Shown: one piece after another, positions 33,851 to 43,895 of the stretch
Numbering within the stretch: position 1 is the first letter of the stretch
Layout: every line of letters starts with the position of its first letter
Assembly (NCBI RefSeq): GCF_900626075.1
Contig: NZ_UYZY01000006.1
Span: 248,001-312,000, forward strand
Length of the DNA: 64,000 bases
From: Clostridium transplantifaecale
GTDB taxonomy: Bacteria; Bacillota; Clostridia; Lachnospirales; Lachnospiraceae
Reading direction: 5' to 3'
Position numbers and translations under genes: made by a program
The notes under the pieces: generated by a model
Seen by the model: the letters and a program-made list of their open reading frames with translations, nothing else
Told to the model about the DNA's origin: nothing
Databases searched by the model: none

Positions 33851-35287
33851 CTATCTCGTCTTACCGGCAACCATGTAAGAGCCTTCATTGTTCTTGTTCA
33901 CTTCTTCCACCGTGATACCTAGTTCGCGGGCCAGGATTTCAATGACCTTCGGGCCGCAGAATCCTCCCTGGCACCGTCCCATTCCTGCCCTGACGCGGCG
34001 TTTTACCGCATCCATGCTTCTGGCTCCCAACGGTCTGCGGATACAGTCCAGAATTTCTCCCTCTGTGACGGTCTCACAGCGGCACACAATCTTCCCGTAA
34101 AGCGGGTTCCTCTTCACCGCCTCGTCCTGTTCTTCCCTGTCCAGTTCGTGGAAACGGAGAACGCCTTTCCTTCTCTCTGTAAAGTGTTCCTTCGGCTCCA
34201 TGACGGCTCCCGTTTCACGCATCAAATCGGCCACGTAAACTCCCATGGCAACTGAGAGTGTCAGCCCGGTGGAACGGACGCCCGACAGGTTGATGTAACC
34301 TTTCAAATCATCGTATACGTCCACATGCAGCCCCTCCGGGTTCCTGTTTGGACGCAGGCCGCTGTACTGTGTAATGCTGTCGCGGATATTGACACCCGGA
34401 ATCAGCCGCTTTACGTCTTCGAGAATGCTGACGAGGCCGTCTGAGGTCACGGATTTATCAGTCTTGTTGTCCAAATCCTCCGCGGTCGGCCCCACCAGCA
34501 TATTTCCGTGAATAGTCGGGCACATCAGTTTTCCCTTGGTTACCTTTGTCGGAATCGGGAGCACAATCTGCTTTACCTGGCAGTCTGTATTTTTATCCAG
34601 AATGTAGAACTGCCCTCTCCTGGCCACCACCTTGTAATCCGCCTTGCCAACCATTGCGGCAATCTCATCGCAGTAGAGGGCGGCAGCATTAATTACATAA
34701 TCGGCCGTGATGGTTCCCCCTGTGGTAACTACTTCTTTTACGGCCCCGTTTTCTGTCCGGATATCCGTCACCTTTGTGTTCAGAAGAAAGTTCACCCCAT
34801 TTTCATTGGCGTTCTCTGCCAGCGCCTGCACCAGGATAAAGGGATCGATGATGCTCTCCCTTGGGATATATAGTCCGCCTTTCACCTCCGGGTTCAGGTT
34901 TGGCTCCATTTTGAGAAGTTCCTCTCCCGTTTTGTATTCCACATCGTAAACGCGGTTTAAAAATGCCTTGTGTTTAATCTCCGGCAGCTTTTCGAACTGC
35001 TCCTGTGTAATGGCCGGCAGGATCGCGCCGATCCGTTTAAAGGGAACATCCAGTTCCTCAGCGAGCTTATCATACATTGGATTGGCCGCCGCCACGAGCT
35101 GGGATTCCAGCGTTCCCGGTGATGCGTCGTAGCCGGTATGGATGATGGCGCTGTTGGATTTTGAGGCGTCTCCTCCAATGTCCTCATTTTTATCAACTAC
35201 AGTCACATCCAGTTTATATCTGGACAACTCCCTCGCAATCGCGCAGCCTACCGCTCCTGCGCCAATGATTACAACATCTGTTTTCAT
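33851..35287 (-). CDS. glpA: Glycerol-3-phosphate dehydrogenase, GlpA-like with [2Fe-2S] domain
   Basis: 478 aa. It opens with an FAD-binding DAO domain (VVIIGAGAVGCAIARELSRY), has the RSTGLTLS segment near residue 335, and ends with a BFD-like [2Fe-2S] domain with Cys pairs CRCET (about 413) and GRCQGGFCGPK (about 446). It oxidises sn-glycerol-3-phosphate to dihydroxyacetone phosphate under anaerobic conditions. The order glpK, glpA-like, FAD oxidoreductase, DUF1667 forms a complete glycerol phosphorylation/oxidation unit; no glycerol facilitator gene is seen. The function is inferred mainly from context; related enzymes oxidise other 2-hydroxy acids. Confidence 0.88.
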   Translation of the reverse strand: MKTDVVIIGAGAVGCAIARELSRYKLDVTVVDKNEDIGGDASKSNSAIIHTGYDASPGTLESQLVAAANPMYDKLAEELDVPFKRIGAILPAITQEQFEKLPEIKHKAFLNRVYDVEYKTGEELLKMEPNLNPEVKGGLYIPRESIIDPFILVQALAENANENGVNFLLNTKVTDIRTENGAVKEVVTTGGTITADYVINAAALYCDEIAAMVGKADYKVVARRGQFYILDKNTDCQVKQIVLPIPTKVTKGKLMCPTIHGNMLVGPTAEDLDNKTDKSVTSDGLVSILEDVKRLIPGVNIRDSITQYSGLRPNRNPEGLHVDVYDDLKGYINLSGVRSTGLTLSVAMGVYVADLMRETGAVMEPKEHFTERRKGVLRFHELDREEQDEAVKRNPLYGKIVCRCETVTEGEILDCIRRPLGARSMDAVKRRVRAGMGRCQGGFCGPKVIEILARELGITVEEVNKNNEGSYMVAGKTR

Positions 35288-35355
35288 ATTCTCTCCTCTC
35301 TCACTCCCAAATATCGCCGCGGTTCAGCCTTTGGCCAAACTGCAGCCGGATATTC

Positions 35356-36885
35356 CTATTGTTTTGTTTCCTGGTTTTCGTCTTCTTCAATCCAGCCTTT
35401 GGCGCGCTCCACAGCGCGGTGCCATCTGGCCATGAGCCTCTTCCTCTGATTTTCATCAATTCGCGGAAGATATCGCTTTTTCAGTTTCCAGTTGCTCTCT
35501 ATCTCGCTCAGTTCATTGAACTGGCCTATGCCATAAGCGGCTATGTAGGCGGCGCCCAGCGCAGTTGTCTCGGAAATAACCGGAACATCCACCGGGATCC
35601 CCAGGATATCCGCCTGGAACTGCATCAGAAAATCATTCGATGCAATTCCCCCGTCCGCCCTCATCGTCTTAATTTTTATTCCTGAATCCTTTTCCATCAG
35701 TTCCAGGATATCTTTGACCTGGTATGCAATGCTCTCAAGGGCCGCCCTTACAATATGGGCCTTTTCGGTTCCCGGGGTAATGCCGATCAGCATGCCTCTC
35801 GCATACGGATCCCAGTAAGGAGCCGCAAGGCCCGTCATCGCAGGCACGAAGTAAACACCCGCCGTATCCGGGACCGAGACGGCCAGTTGATTCGTCTCCT
35901 CCGCAGACTCTATCAGGTTCATCTTATTTTTCATCCAGGTGATGACCGAACCTGCCACATAGATTCCTCCATCCAGCTCGAACCTCATCTCGTCTTCTTT
36001 TAATTTCCAGGCTACGCTTGTTAAAAGCCCCGACTCCGAGTAGACGGGGCGTGTGCCCGTATTCATCAGCATGAAACATCCTGTCCCATACGTTGTCTTT
36101 GCCATTCCTTCCTCAAGACAGGCCTGGCCGAAAAGCGCAGCCTGCTGATCCACAATATTTCCCGTGATCGGTATGCACGCCTCTTGTCCGTCCGCTCCCT
36201 CAAGACAGGCACTGCCGTAATCTCCTGCTGTGCATCGTATCGCCGGAAGTATATTTACCGGAATATCAAAAAGCTTTAGAAGATCCTCATCCCACTTTTT
36301 TTCGTGGATATTAAAGAGCATGGTCCGCGACGCGGTAGAGTAATCGGTGGCAAACACACGGCCGCCCGTCATATTCCATAAGAACCATGCATCCAGTGGA
36401 CCTGCCAGAAGTTTCCCTTCTTCCGCCCTTGTCCTGGCTCCTTCCACCGTGTTCAGAATCCATCTTATCTTTGTCGCGCCGAAATAGGCATCCGCATGGA
36501 GTCCCGTCTTTTCACGTATTATCTTCCGTTCCCCGTCTTTTAACTGCTCCACCCATGCTGCCGTCCGCCGATCCTGCCAGACGATGGCCGGATAAACCGG
36601 CTTCCCGGTCTCTTTGTCCCACACTACAACCGTCTCTCCCTGATTATCGATGCCGATGCACTGCACCTCTTTTGCCAGAGCTCCCGCCTTCTTCATTACC
36701 TCACAGGCCGCTTCCGTCACCTGCCTGAGTATTTCTTCCGGATCATGCTCTACCCATCCGGGCCGGGGGTAGTATTGTCTGTGCTCTTTATGAGCCTGCG
36801 CCGCCAGATTCCATTCCCCATCCAGCAGCAGAACCGTCGTCCCCGTCGTTCCCTGGTCAATTCCCATATAGTATTTGCTGCCCAC
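35356..36885 (-). CDS. glpK: Glycerol kinase
   Basis: 509 aa, usual FGGY-family length. Motifs: N-terminal phosphate loop GIDQGTTGTTVLLLD, the NQGETVVVWD and QDRRTAAW segments around residues 80-110, and the C-terminal MRADGGIASNDFLMQFQADI signature about 408. It phosphorylates glycerol to glycerol-3-phosphate. The GTG start is preceded by AAAGGA. It is first in the glp transcription unit, separated from the DeoR gene by a terminator and an AT-rich control region (36886-37090). Other FGGY kinases use pentoses, but the downstream GlpA-like gene makes glycerol the best call. Confidence 0.9.
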   Translation of the reverse strand: MGSKYYMGIDQGTTGTTVLLLDGEWNLAAQAHKEHRQYYPRPGWVEHDPEEILRQVTEAACEVMKKAGALAKEVQCIGIDNQGETVVVWDKETGKPVYPAIVWQDRRTAAWVEQLKDGERKIIREKTGLHADAYFGATKIRWILNTVEGARTRAEEGKLLAGPLDAWFLWNMTGGRVFATDYSTASRTMLFNIHEKKWDEDLLKLFDIPVNILPAIRCTAGDYGSACLEGADGQEACIPITGNIVDQQAALFGQACLEEGMAKTTYGTGCFMLMNTGTRPVYSESGLLTSVAWKLKEDEMRFELDGGIYVAGSVITWMKNKMNLIESAEETNQLAVSVPDTAGVYFVPAMTGLAAPYWDPYARGMLIGITPGTEKAHIVRAALESIAYQVKDILELMEKDSGIKIKTMRADGGIASNDFLMQFQADILGIPVDVPVISETTALGAAYIAAYGIGQFNELSEIESNWKLKKRYLPRIDENQRKRLMARWHRAVERAKGWIEEDENQETKQ

Positions 36886-37090
36886 GCGCCCCTGTCCTTT
36901 CTCTCTGCCAACTCCGTCATGTGTATTCTTGATAACTTTTTTAATGTTTTTATGTAGTTCTCAATATATCACATTTAATTTTTCTTTTATATACGCAGAA
37001 TATACAAAAGTTTTTTGTGTTTTTTATTGACTTTTTGAGTTAAAATTTGCATATCTCCTCATAAATCCACAACATTACACATTTTAGTCA

Positions 37091-37128
37091 AAAAAAGCGG
37101 CCCGCCGTTTGAACGGCAGACCGCTTTT
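37091..37128 (-). terminator. Terminator between the DeoR gene and glpK
   Basis: AAAAGCGG..GCCGTT loop AACGGC..CCGCTTTT, with A and T runs on both sides. It isolates the MATE-DeoR transcript from glpK. The remaining 36886-37269 is AT-rich and probably holds the glpK promoter and operators; no gene is visible. Confidence 0.85.
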
Positions 37129-37269
37129 AAAACCTTATTTTTATTATAAGAAACTGATGTGATACAGGAAAAAACAAGTCTCCCGTTATCCGGTAAACCT
37201 CCGTTTTCCGTCAAATCCACATTTTGGCGGAAAGTCTTTGATTCCGATAATTTCCGGGCCGGATACCAT

Positions 37270-38031
37270 CTATGCCAGATAAACCTCCACTCCCTGGGCC
37301 CGGAACCGGCTGACCGTCTTTTTATCCGTCTCACGATCTGTTATCAAAATATCGATTTCCCCGAGGTCACAGACATGGTTCATCGCCGTGACTCCGAATT
37401 TGCTGTGATCGCACAGCGCGAATACCTTCTGTGTCTTTTTAATCCCGATTCTGCGAAACGGTGTCTCTTCCACATGGAAATCTGTGATTCCGAAATTCTC
37501 CGTCAGGCCGCCGACCCCCAGAAACACCTTATCGGTCTGGAATAATCTCATATTCTCATCGGCCAGATGTCCTGAAACAGACAGCTCCCTTTTTCTTACC
37601 TCTCCACCGACCAGGAACACACGGGTCCCGTCGTCCTCCGAGAGCGCCACGGCAATCGGGATCGAATTGGTCAGAACCGTCAGACCGCGCTTTTTCCCTG
37701 CCAGCGCTTTGGCAAATTCCAGGGTCGTTGTCCCCAAATCGATTGCAATCACGTCACCGTCATCCACAAAATCGACGGCCCGCTCCCCAATTGCGCATTT
37801 TTCCGCGTAATGCTCCGTCTGCCTCAACTCAATATGCGGTTCGATTCCCCGCTTCTTGTTGGCCACGGCGCCTCCGTAAACACGGCTTAAAAGCCCCTGT
37901 TTCTCCAGATATTCCAAATCGCGGCGTATTGTTTCCACCGACACCTGGAACAGCTCCACCAGTTCACTTACCTTGACCATGCCGTCGCGGTTCAGCATCG
38001 CAATTATTTTCTCTCTTCGATCAAAAACCAT
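37270..38031 (-). CDS. DeoR/GlpR-family transcriptional repressor
   Basis: 253 aa. N-terminal DeoR helix-turn-helix (RREKIIAMLNRDGMVKVSELVELFQVSVETIRRDLEYLEK, the last part being the family signature) and a C-terminal sugar-phosphate sensor domain (AIDLGTTTLEFAKAL; FLGVGGLTENFGITDF). DeoR-type regulators near glpK usually respond to glycerol-3-phosphate. It starts 6 bp after the end of the MATE gene and lies upstream of glpK, so it could regulate either or both. Confidence 0.9.
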   Translation of the reverse strand: MVFDRREKIIAMLNRDGMVKVSELVELFQVSVETIRRDLEYLEKQGLLSRVYGGAVANKKRGIEPHIELRQTEHYAEKCAIGERAVDFVDDGDVIAIDLGTTTLEFAKALAGKKRGLTVLTNSIPIAVALSEDDGTRVFLVGGEVRKRELSVSGHLADENMRLFQTDKVFLGVGGLTENFGITDFHVEETPFRRIGIKKTQKVFALCDHSKFGVTAMNHVCDLGEIDILITDRETDKKTVSRFRAQGVEVYLA

Positions 38032-38037
38032 TCCTGA

Positions 38038-39444
38038 CTATCCTCCCATATAATCCGGGCCGGAAGCTTCCGCCTGAAGTCTTTCATTTTCCTTCTCTTC
38101 CCTGCTCATTTCCCGCAAAAGCCCGGTCTGCAGAACCAGGCATACGACAAACGTGATACAGTCGGCCAGCGGCTGCGCAATCTGGATCCCCAGTATGCCG
38201 ATAAAGGCAGGCAGCATCAGTACGGCCGGAATCAGGAATATCCCCTGCCTGGACACGCCCATAAATGAAGCCCGGAACATCTTTCCCGTCGTCTGCATCA
38301 TCATATTGCTGATCATAACCCAGCCGTTCAAACCGTATGTAAGACACTGGAGTCTCAGCGCTTTCACTCCTATCTCCAGTACCTGCGCGTCACCTTTCCG
38401 GAAAAGCTGAATCAGAAGCGGCGCAGCGGCAAATTCCACCGCAGCCAGAACCAGGAGAAATACCGTTCCGATTTTCACGCAGAACCAGAATCCTTTTTTC
38501 ACTCTTTCATAGAGCTTTGCCCCATAATTAAATCCGCACACTGGCTGGAAACCCTGTCCGAAACCGAGAAGGATGGAATTCGTAAAGTTGGTAATTCTGG
38601 ATACGATCGCCATGGCTGCGATAGCTGCATCCCCATAGGGCCTGGCCGCCGTATTCAGACAGATCATGGCAATGCCTGAGATAGACTGACGGCACAACGA
38701 AGGCAGGCCGCCGTTTAATATCATTTTATAGAAGTAAACCGACGGCCTGAAATTCTTAAACCGTATCAGGACGTTGCCTGCCCTTCTGACTCCCCAGTAC
38801 AGCAGGCAGAAGCTGACAAACTGGCTGATGATGGTAGCCAGGGCGGCGCCGGAGATTCCCATATGGAATCCGAATATCAGGATCGGGTCAAGTACGATGT
38901 TGAGCAAAGCCCCCGTCGTCAGGCCTATCATGCCGTAAAACGCGCTTCCCTCAAAACGAAGCTGGTTGTTCAGTACCAGTGAAGCCGCCATATAGGGTGC
39001 GCCGATGAGTATATATTTGAGATAGTCTTTCGCATAAGGGAGGATGGTCTCCGTGGAACCCAGCAGCATACAGAGCGGTTCCAGGAAAAAAAGCCCGAGA
39101 AAGGCAATGGCCGCCCCTCCTATTAACGCCGAATAAAAGCCGACCGCGGCCAGTTTTCCCGCCTTGTCCGTCTCCTGCCTGCCCAGGAGCCTGGAAATAT
39201 TGTTCCCCGAACCCTGGCCGAAGAAAAAGCCCACAGCCTGTATGGCCGCCATGACGGAAAAAGCGATTCCTACCGCGCCGGAGGCGCTGGTGCTGATTCT
39301 GCCGATAAAAAAAGTGTCTGCCATGTTGTAAAATGTTGTGATCAGGTTGCTGATGATCGTCGGAACAGCCAGCCTGCAAATCAGGCTCTCCACAGGTGTC
39401 TGCGTCATCTGAATGTATTTTGCGTCCAGGTTTGCCTCACTCAT
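38038..39444 (-). CDS. MATE-family efflux protein (DeoR-linked)
   Basis: 468 aa, twelve membrane segments, with MATE landmarks PTIISNLITTFYNMADTFFIG at the N-terminus, GQGSGNNISRLLG, and GFGQGFQPVCGFNYGAK in the second half. The start codon has an AGGAGAAAA ribosome-binding site. Immediately upstream of and probably co-transcribed with the DeoR gene, an unusual pairing for a pump, so the shared transcript may reflect simple adjacency. Substrate unknown. Confidence 0.9.
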   Translation of the reverse strand: MSEANLDAKYIQMTQTPVESLICRLAVPTIISNLITTFYNMADTFFIGRISTSASGAVGIAFSVMAAIQAVGFFFGQGSGNNISRLLGRQETDKAGKLAAVGFYSALIGGAAIAFLGLFFLEPLCMLLGSTETILPYAKDYLKYILIGAPYMAASLVLNNQLRFEGSAFYGMIGLTTGALLNIVLDPILIFGFHMGISGAALATIISQFVSFCLLYWGVRRAGNVLIRFKNFRPSVYFYKMILNGGLPSLCRQSISGIAMICLNTAARPYGDAAIAAMAIVSRITNFTNSILLGFGQGFQPVCGFNYGAKLYERVKKGFWFCVKIGTVFLLVLAAVEFAAAPLLIQLFRKGDAQVLEIGVKALRLQCLTYGLNGWVMISNMMMQTTGKMFRASFMGVSRQGIFLIPAVLMLPAFIGILGIQIAQPLADCITFVVCLVLQTGLLREMSREEKENERLQAEASGPDYMGG

Positions 39445-39486
39445 TAATTGCTTTTCTCCTTCCTGTTACGTTCCGCCTTTGCAGTG

Positions 39487-40707
39487 TCATCTGAGCGTAC
39501 CTGCCATATGAAGCAGATATCCCTTTTCATTGTCCTCGGGATGCTTAAGCACATGTGCGAACAGGCTGCTCAGGATGCCGCCCATCTCCGGTCCCGGTTT
39601 TACCCCCGCCGCAATCAGATCTTTTCCGCTCACCGCCATATCCTTCATACGGATACAGTCACCGCGGCCGCGGATTATCTCGGCCGTTTCCCTGAATGTC
39701 TCCGTCACCGCCCTTTCCTCCGGAAGCAGAAATTCCCTGAGCAGAAGAAGATCGTCAAAAAGATCGTCCTCCATGCTGCTCATGACGGCCCGGAGCTTTG
39801 CCTCCTCTTGGGAAAGCTCTTGTGCAAACCACTTTACCAGGGTCTCCGCCCTGTTTATCGTGTCATTGTCCATCTTCAATTCTTTGAGAATCCGGACCGT
39901 GTTTACCTCCCCGGCATACGCCAGAAAGGCCGCCCATCTGAGCGCTTTCCGGGCAGGCAGGCGCGACGCCCTCGTACAGGCGGAGATTCCCCTCTCTTTC
40001 CCGGTTCCCTCAAAAACGGCGCCAAAGGTATCTGACACATAAGGGCTCATCCCCGTCTCATCCACCAGATAAATCCGTTCCGGATGTTCCGACAGAAGTG
40101 TCTTTGTAAGCTCCACCTGGATTCTCTCTTTGCTCACATGAGCAAGGTTCGGGGCAATCACCGACAGCGCCCGGTACGTATTATCCTCTATCTCAAACCC
40201 CAGCTGGGCGGAAAACCGGATAGCCCGGAGGATCCGAAGTGCATCTTCCGTGAACCGTTCCATCGGGTCGCCGACGCAGCGCACGATTCTTTTCTCCAAA
40301 TCCGGGATTCCGCCGAAAATGTCCACAATCCCGGTCTCACGGTTGTAGGCCATGGCATTGATCGTGAAATCACGCCGTCTCAGATCTTCCTTTAAATCCG
40401 AGGTGAACGCCACCTCCTTCGGGTGCCTTCCATCCTCGTATTCCCCGTCTATCCGGTATGTGGTAATCTCATACCCGACATGCTCCCGCATGACCGTTAC
40501 GGTTCCGTGCTGAAGACCGGTATCAATAGTTTTACCAAAAACCTGTTTTACCTGATCCGGCCTGGCCGACGTAGTGATGTCCCAGTCGCCCGGTTCACGG
40601 TGAAGAAGCGCATCCCTGATACAGCCGCCAACGGCAAATGCCTCATAGCCGTGCTCTCTCAGCTCTGCAAGAATCCATTCCACTTGTTTTGGTATTATTA
40701 TCTGCAC
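39487..40707 (-). CDS. cca: CCA tRNA nucleotidyltransferase
   Basis: 406 aa, class II. N-terminal active-site motifs: FAVGGCIRDALLHREPGDWD (Gly-rich loop, then the D-x-D metal site of the palm), RRDFTINAMAYN (about 110), and ERFTEDALRILRAIRFSAQLGF (about 150). It adds or repairs the 3'-CCA of tRNAs. Class II bacterial enzymes can be full CCA-adding or only A- or CC-adding; sequence reading alone does not separate these. The MATE gene starts 43 bp downstream on the same strand. Confidence 0.93.
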   Translation of the reverse strand: MQIIIPKQVEWILAELREHGYEAFAVGGCIRDALLHREPGDWDITTSARPDQVKQVFGKTIDTGLQHGTVTVMREHVGYEITTYRIDGEYEDGRHPKEVAFTSDLKEDLRRRDFTINAMAYNRETGIVDIFGGIPDLEKRIVRCVGDPMERFTEDALRILRAIRFSAQLGFEIEDNTYRALSVIAPNLAHVSKERIQVELTKTLLSEHPERIYLVDETGMSPYVSDTFGAVFEGTGKERGISACTRASRLPARKALRWAAFLAYAGEVNTVRILKELKMDNDTINRAETLVKWFAQELSQEEAKLRAVMSSMEDDLFDDLLLLREFLLPEERAVTETFRETAEIIRGRGDCIRMKDMAVSGKDLIAAGVKPGPEMGGILSSLFAHVLKHPEDNEKGYLLHMAGTLR

Positions 40708-40775
40708 CCCGCCAGCTCCTTTCTGTCCTGAATATCAATCAAGAGTCCCGCACGCGGAACTCTTGATCTCATGAA

Positions 40776-42209
40776 TTAGTATGCTTTTCCCCAGTATACC
40801 ATCTTTGTTGCGGGTTTTCCGCAGCATACACATTTATCAGATAATGTTTCCTGCTCAAAAGGCATACAGCGTGACGTAACGCCCACGCTCTCCTTCAGCT
40901 GATCCTCGCACTCCTGGCAGCCGCACCACATCGCTTTGATAAAGCCCGGTTTATTGTCGGCCAGATCCTTCATCTCCTCCATGTTCACAGCCTGATACGT
41001 ATGCGCGTCGCGGTGTGCTTTCGCTCTCTCAAACATATCATGCTGGATTGTCTCAAGGAGTTCAGCCACCTTTTCATTTATCTCATCCAGTGAAACAGTC
41101 ATTTTCTCATGTGTGTCACGGCGTACCAGCACTGCCTGGTTTTCCGCCAGGTCTCTCGGTCCAATCTCCACGCGTACCGGAATTCCGCGCATCTCTGATT
41201 CGCTGAATTTCCATCCCGGTGATTTGTCGGAATCGTCCACTTTTACGCTGAAGCCGGAAAGCACTTCCTTAATCTCAAATGCTTTGTCGAGAACGCCTTC
41301 CTTATTCTGCTGAATCGGGACAATCATGACCTGGACAGGAGCAATCCTCGGAGGAAGCACCAGTCCGTTGTCGTCACCATGTACCATAATAATAGCACCA
41401 ATCAGGCGTGTTGTCATGCCCCATGATGTCTGATGGACATATTTTAACTGGTTATCTTTATCAAGATACTGGATCTCAAACGCCTTTGCAAATCCGTCGC
41501 CGAAGTTGTGGCTGGTTCCCGACTGCAGGGCTTTTCCGTCATGCATCAGCGCTTCGATTGTATAGGTGGCCTCGGCGCCGGCGAACTTCTCTTTGTCTGT
41601 CTTTCTGCCGCGTACAACCGGCATTGCCAGCACTTCCTCACAGAAATCGGCGTAGAGATTTAACATCATCTCCGTTCTCTCTTCTGCCTGCTCTGCCGTA
41701 GCATGTGCCGTATGTCCCTCCTGCCATAAGAACTCCCTGGAACGCAGGAACGGCCTGGTTGTCTTCTCCCAGCGTACAACCGAACACCACTGGTTGTATA
41801 ACTTCGGAAGGTCGCGGTAGGACTGGATATCCCTTGCATAGAAATCACAGAACAGGGTCTCGGAAGTCGGTCTTACACACATTTTTTCAGGAAGCGGCTC
41901 AAGGCCTCCCATAGTCACCCAGGCAACCTCCGGCGCAAATCCTTCCACGTGATCCTTCTCTTTCTGAAGAAGGCTCTCCGGGATAAACATCGGCATGTAT
42001 ACATTCTGTACACCCGTCTCCTTAAATCTCCGGTCCAGTTCCCCCTGGATGTTCTCCCAGATAGCGTATCCGGCCGGTTTAATCACCATACAGCCCTTTA
42101 CGCTGGAGTAATCGATTAACTCTGCTTTCTTCACCACATCCGTATACCACTGTGCGAAATCCACATCCATGGACGTGATGGCCTCCACTAATTTTTTGTC
42201 CTTTGCCAT
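40776..42209 (-). CDS. proS: Prolyl-tRNA synthetase, archaeal/eukaryotic-type (ProS3)
   Basis: 477 aa, without the editing insertion of the longer bacterial form, typical of the type 3 ProRS in Clostridia. Class II motifs: [20 protein letters not shown] (motif 1), [26 protein letters not shown] (motif 2, with RSREF) and GTTR-type motif 3 around [13 protein letters not shown]. The C-terminal domain has a four-Cys cluster (CGCQEC, CVCC) and ends in Tyr, as this subgroup does. It charges tRNA-Pro. Expression is controlled by the T-box leader upstream. Confidence 0.95.
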   Translation of the reverse strand: MAKDKKLVEAITSMDVDFAQWYTDVVKKAELIDYSSVKGCMVIKPAGYAIWENIQGELDRRFKETGVQNVYMPMFIPESLLQKEKDHVEGFAPEVAWVTMGGLEPLPEKMCVRPTSETLFCDFYARDIQSYRDLPKLYNQWCSVVRWEKTTRPFLRSREFLWQEGHTAHATAEQAEERTEMMLNLYADFCEEVLAMPVVRGRKTDKEKFAGAEATYTIEALMHDGKALQSGTSHNFGDGFAKAFEIQYLDKDNQLKYVHQTSWGMTTRLIGAIIMVHGDDNGLVLPPRIAPVQVMIVPIQQNKEGVLDKAFEIKEVLSGFSVKVDDSDKSPGWKFSESEMRGIPVRVEIGPRDLAENQAVLVRRDTHEKMTVSLDEINEKVAELLETIQHDMFERAKAHRDAHTYQAVNMEEMKDLADNKPGFIKAMWCGCQECEDQLKESVGVTSRCMPFEQETLSDKCVCCGKPATKMVYWGKAY

Positions 42210-42214
42210 AATGA

Positions 42215-42480
42215 CTCTCCTTTTTTAATAGACTAAAAAAGCCACGCGATCTCTTCGTCATCGAAATGATCGAAGGGACCGAATGGCTTAACATTCTTCG
42301 GCGGTACCACCCAATTTAACCGGCTTCGGCATCTGGTCTGAGACATCGGTGCGCGGTTCACTTTATATCCGTTAACGCCGGATCTACGATACACTTTCAT
42401 GCATGGCTCCGGGGCAGGTTCAACCTTCCTTAACACGAAAACCTCTCACCGCCGGTTTCCTCTCTGGATGTGTGTAAAGA
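42215..42480 (-). promoter_or_regulatory. T-box riboswitch of proS
   Basis: The minus strand carries the T-box signature TTGGGTGGTACCGCCGAA (about 42296-42313). It is followed by a terminator, GCCATTCGG...CGCGTGGC then TTTTTT (42235-42288), immediately before the proS ribosome-binding site. The upstream stem I region has AGAGAGGAAACC...GGTTTTC. Uncharged tRNA-Pro is the expected ligand. A CCN specifier is plausible near 42410-42425 (ACCTGCCCC), but its exact position was not folded. Confidence 0.9.
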
Positions 42481-42550
42481 TTTAATAGTCCCCTTCAACG
42501 CTTTTTTACTCTATCAAATTATGTTTTCTATAATTTTTTCGGTAAATTTG

Positions 42551-42579
42551 ATTCTACGCCAGAATACGTTCTTTGTCAA
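42551..42579 (-). promoter_or_regulatory. Promoter of the T-box/proS transcript
   Basis: Minus strand: TTGACA (42574-42579), 17-bp spacer, TAGAAT (42551-42556). The predicted leader of about 335 nt suits a T-box. The stretch 42580-42910 otherwise shows only AT-rich intergenic sequence. Confidence 0.75.
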
Positions 42580-42913
42580 GCCCCGAAGGGCAGGAATCAC
42601 AACAGGAATCATAACAGGTTTTCTCCGCATTGCCATTCACGGGCAGCATCTCCGCTCAAGCGCGGCATGCTGAAAGCAATTAAAAATATATTGTCAAAAA
42701 AATGTTTTTTTAGCCCTGTTTTTCTACTCTCTCCGATGGGAGCGGCCCTGTTATGCCCTTCTTGCCTTTTCCTCTCCGGGTACAGCGAAATGCTTTAAAA
42801 TAAAGGGCTCCGAGTAATTATCTGATTATTTATATTATTTTTTTAACAAGCGTTATAACTTTAACAGTTTTATTAGCAATTGTTACGTTCTTCACAATGA
42901 AAACAAAATAGTT

Positions 42914-42942
42914 TGACAAATACTTTTGAGCTTACTATAATT
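42914..42942 (+). promoter_or_regulatory. Perfect-consensus promoter of the SDR gene
   Basis: TTGACA (42914-42919), 17-bp spacer, TATAAT (42937-42942): an exact match to the sigma-A consensus. ATTGG (42941-42945) and CCAAT (42953-42957) make a small inverted repeat over the start site that might be an operator. Confidence 0.8.
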
Positions 42943-43015
42943 GGGAGCACACCAATCGACAGCGCATCGAAACCATACGGCGGCCGTTTGGATTTTAGAG
43001 AATGAGGTGAGGAGA

Positions 43016-43789
43016 ATGAGTATCTATGTAATTACCGGAGGAACTACCGGAATAGGAGCCGAAGCCCGCAAGAAGCTGGAGGACGAAGGCCACGAAGTAT
43101 TTAACATTGACTTTAACGGAGGCGATTATACTGCGGACCTCTCCACAGATGAGGGAAGAAAGGGAGCCATCAAGGCTGTATTTTTAAAATACCCGGACGG
43201 CATAGACGGCGTTATCTGCAACGCCGGCGTCGGACCTACCGCTCCGCCCAAGAAAATTTTTGCACTGAATTTCTTTGCGGCAATCGCTATTGCCGACGGC
43301 CTGCGCCCCCTGCTGAAGAAAAAGGGCGGCAACTGCGTCGTGACCTCGTCCAACTCTATTACGAACGCAACCGTAAAAAGAGACTGGGTCGACATGCTCT
43401 CCAACGTGGCCGATGAGAGCGCAACTATGGAATTTGCCGGACATATCCCGCCGGACAAAACACCGTCCTGCTACAGCTCATCCAAACACGCCCTGGCCCG
43501 CTGGGTGCGCCGTGTATCTTCTTCCTGGGCTGCAGACGGACTGCGCATCAATGCGGTAGCTCCCGGCAACACCACCACACCGATGACTAAAGGCATGACG
43601 GAGAAACAGATGGATGCAGCCCTGCTGATTCCCATCCCGACCAGATACGGCCGCAAGGAATTCCTGGACGCTTCCGAGATCGCCAATGCTATCGTTTTCC
43701 TGGCATCACCTCTGGCCAGCGGCATCAACGGCGTTATCCTGTTTGTAGACGGCGGAATCGACGCCCTGCTCCGTTCCGAGCGCTTCTAG
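43016..43789 (+). CDS. Short-chain dehydrogenase, 3-alpha-hydroxysteroid dehydrogenase-like
   Basis: 257 aa. N-terminal coenzyme motif TGGTTGIGAEARKKLEDEGH, NAG motif (VICNAGVGP), catalytic Ser in TSSNS and Tyr-x-x-x-Lys in CYSSSKHALARWVR. From memory, the pattern of GIGA..RK.LE..GH, ADLSTDEGRK and the C-terminal DGGIDALLR closely parallels Comamonas 3-alpha-hydroxysteroid dehydrogenase/carbonyl reductase, also 257 aa. A bile-acid or steroid substrate is therefore plausible in a gut organism but not proven; carbonyl reductase activity on other compounds is an alternative. ATG 43016 with GAGGTGAGGAG. The next gene encodes a small NTF2-like protein, likely co-transcribed. Confidence 0.82.
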   Translation: MSIYVITGGTTGIGAEARKKLEDEGHEVFNIDFNGGDYTADLSTDEGRKGAIKAVFLKYPDGIDGVICNAGVGPTAPPKKIFALNFFAAIAIADGLRPLLKKKGGNCVVTSSNSITNATVKRDWVDMLSNVADESATMEFAGHIPPDKTPSCYSSSKHALARWVRRVSSSWAADGLRINAVAPGNTTTPMTKGMTEKQMDAALLIPIPTRYGRKEFLDASEIANAIVFLASPLASGINGVILFVDGGIDALLRSERF

Positions 43790-43895
43790 GCGCCGGGGAA
43801 CCCTAACTTTTCGGGTCAACAGCCGGTTTTAACAAAAAAGCGGACGGACTTTAGCCGTATTTTATATTGATTATAATCAGAAGGGAGCAAAAGCT

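Noticed and set aside
37845-37870. Sequence GCGGTTCGATTCCCCGC resembling a tRNA T-arm
   Set aside because: It lies inside the DeoR coding region and no acceptor, D or anticodon arms surround it.
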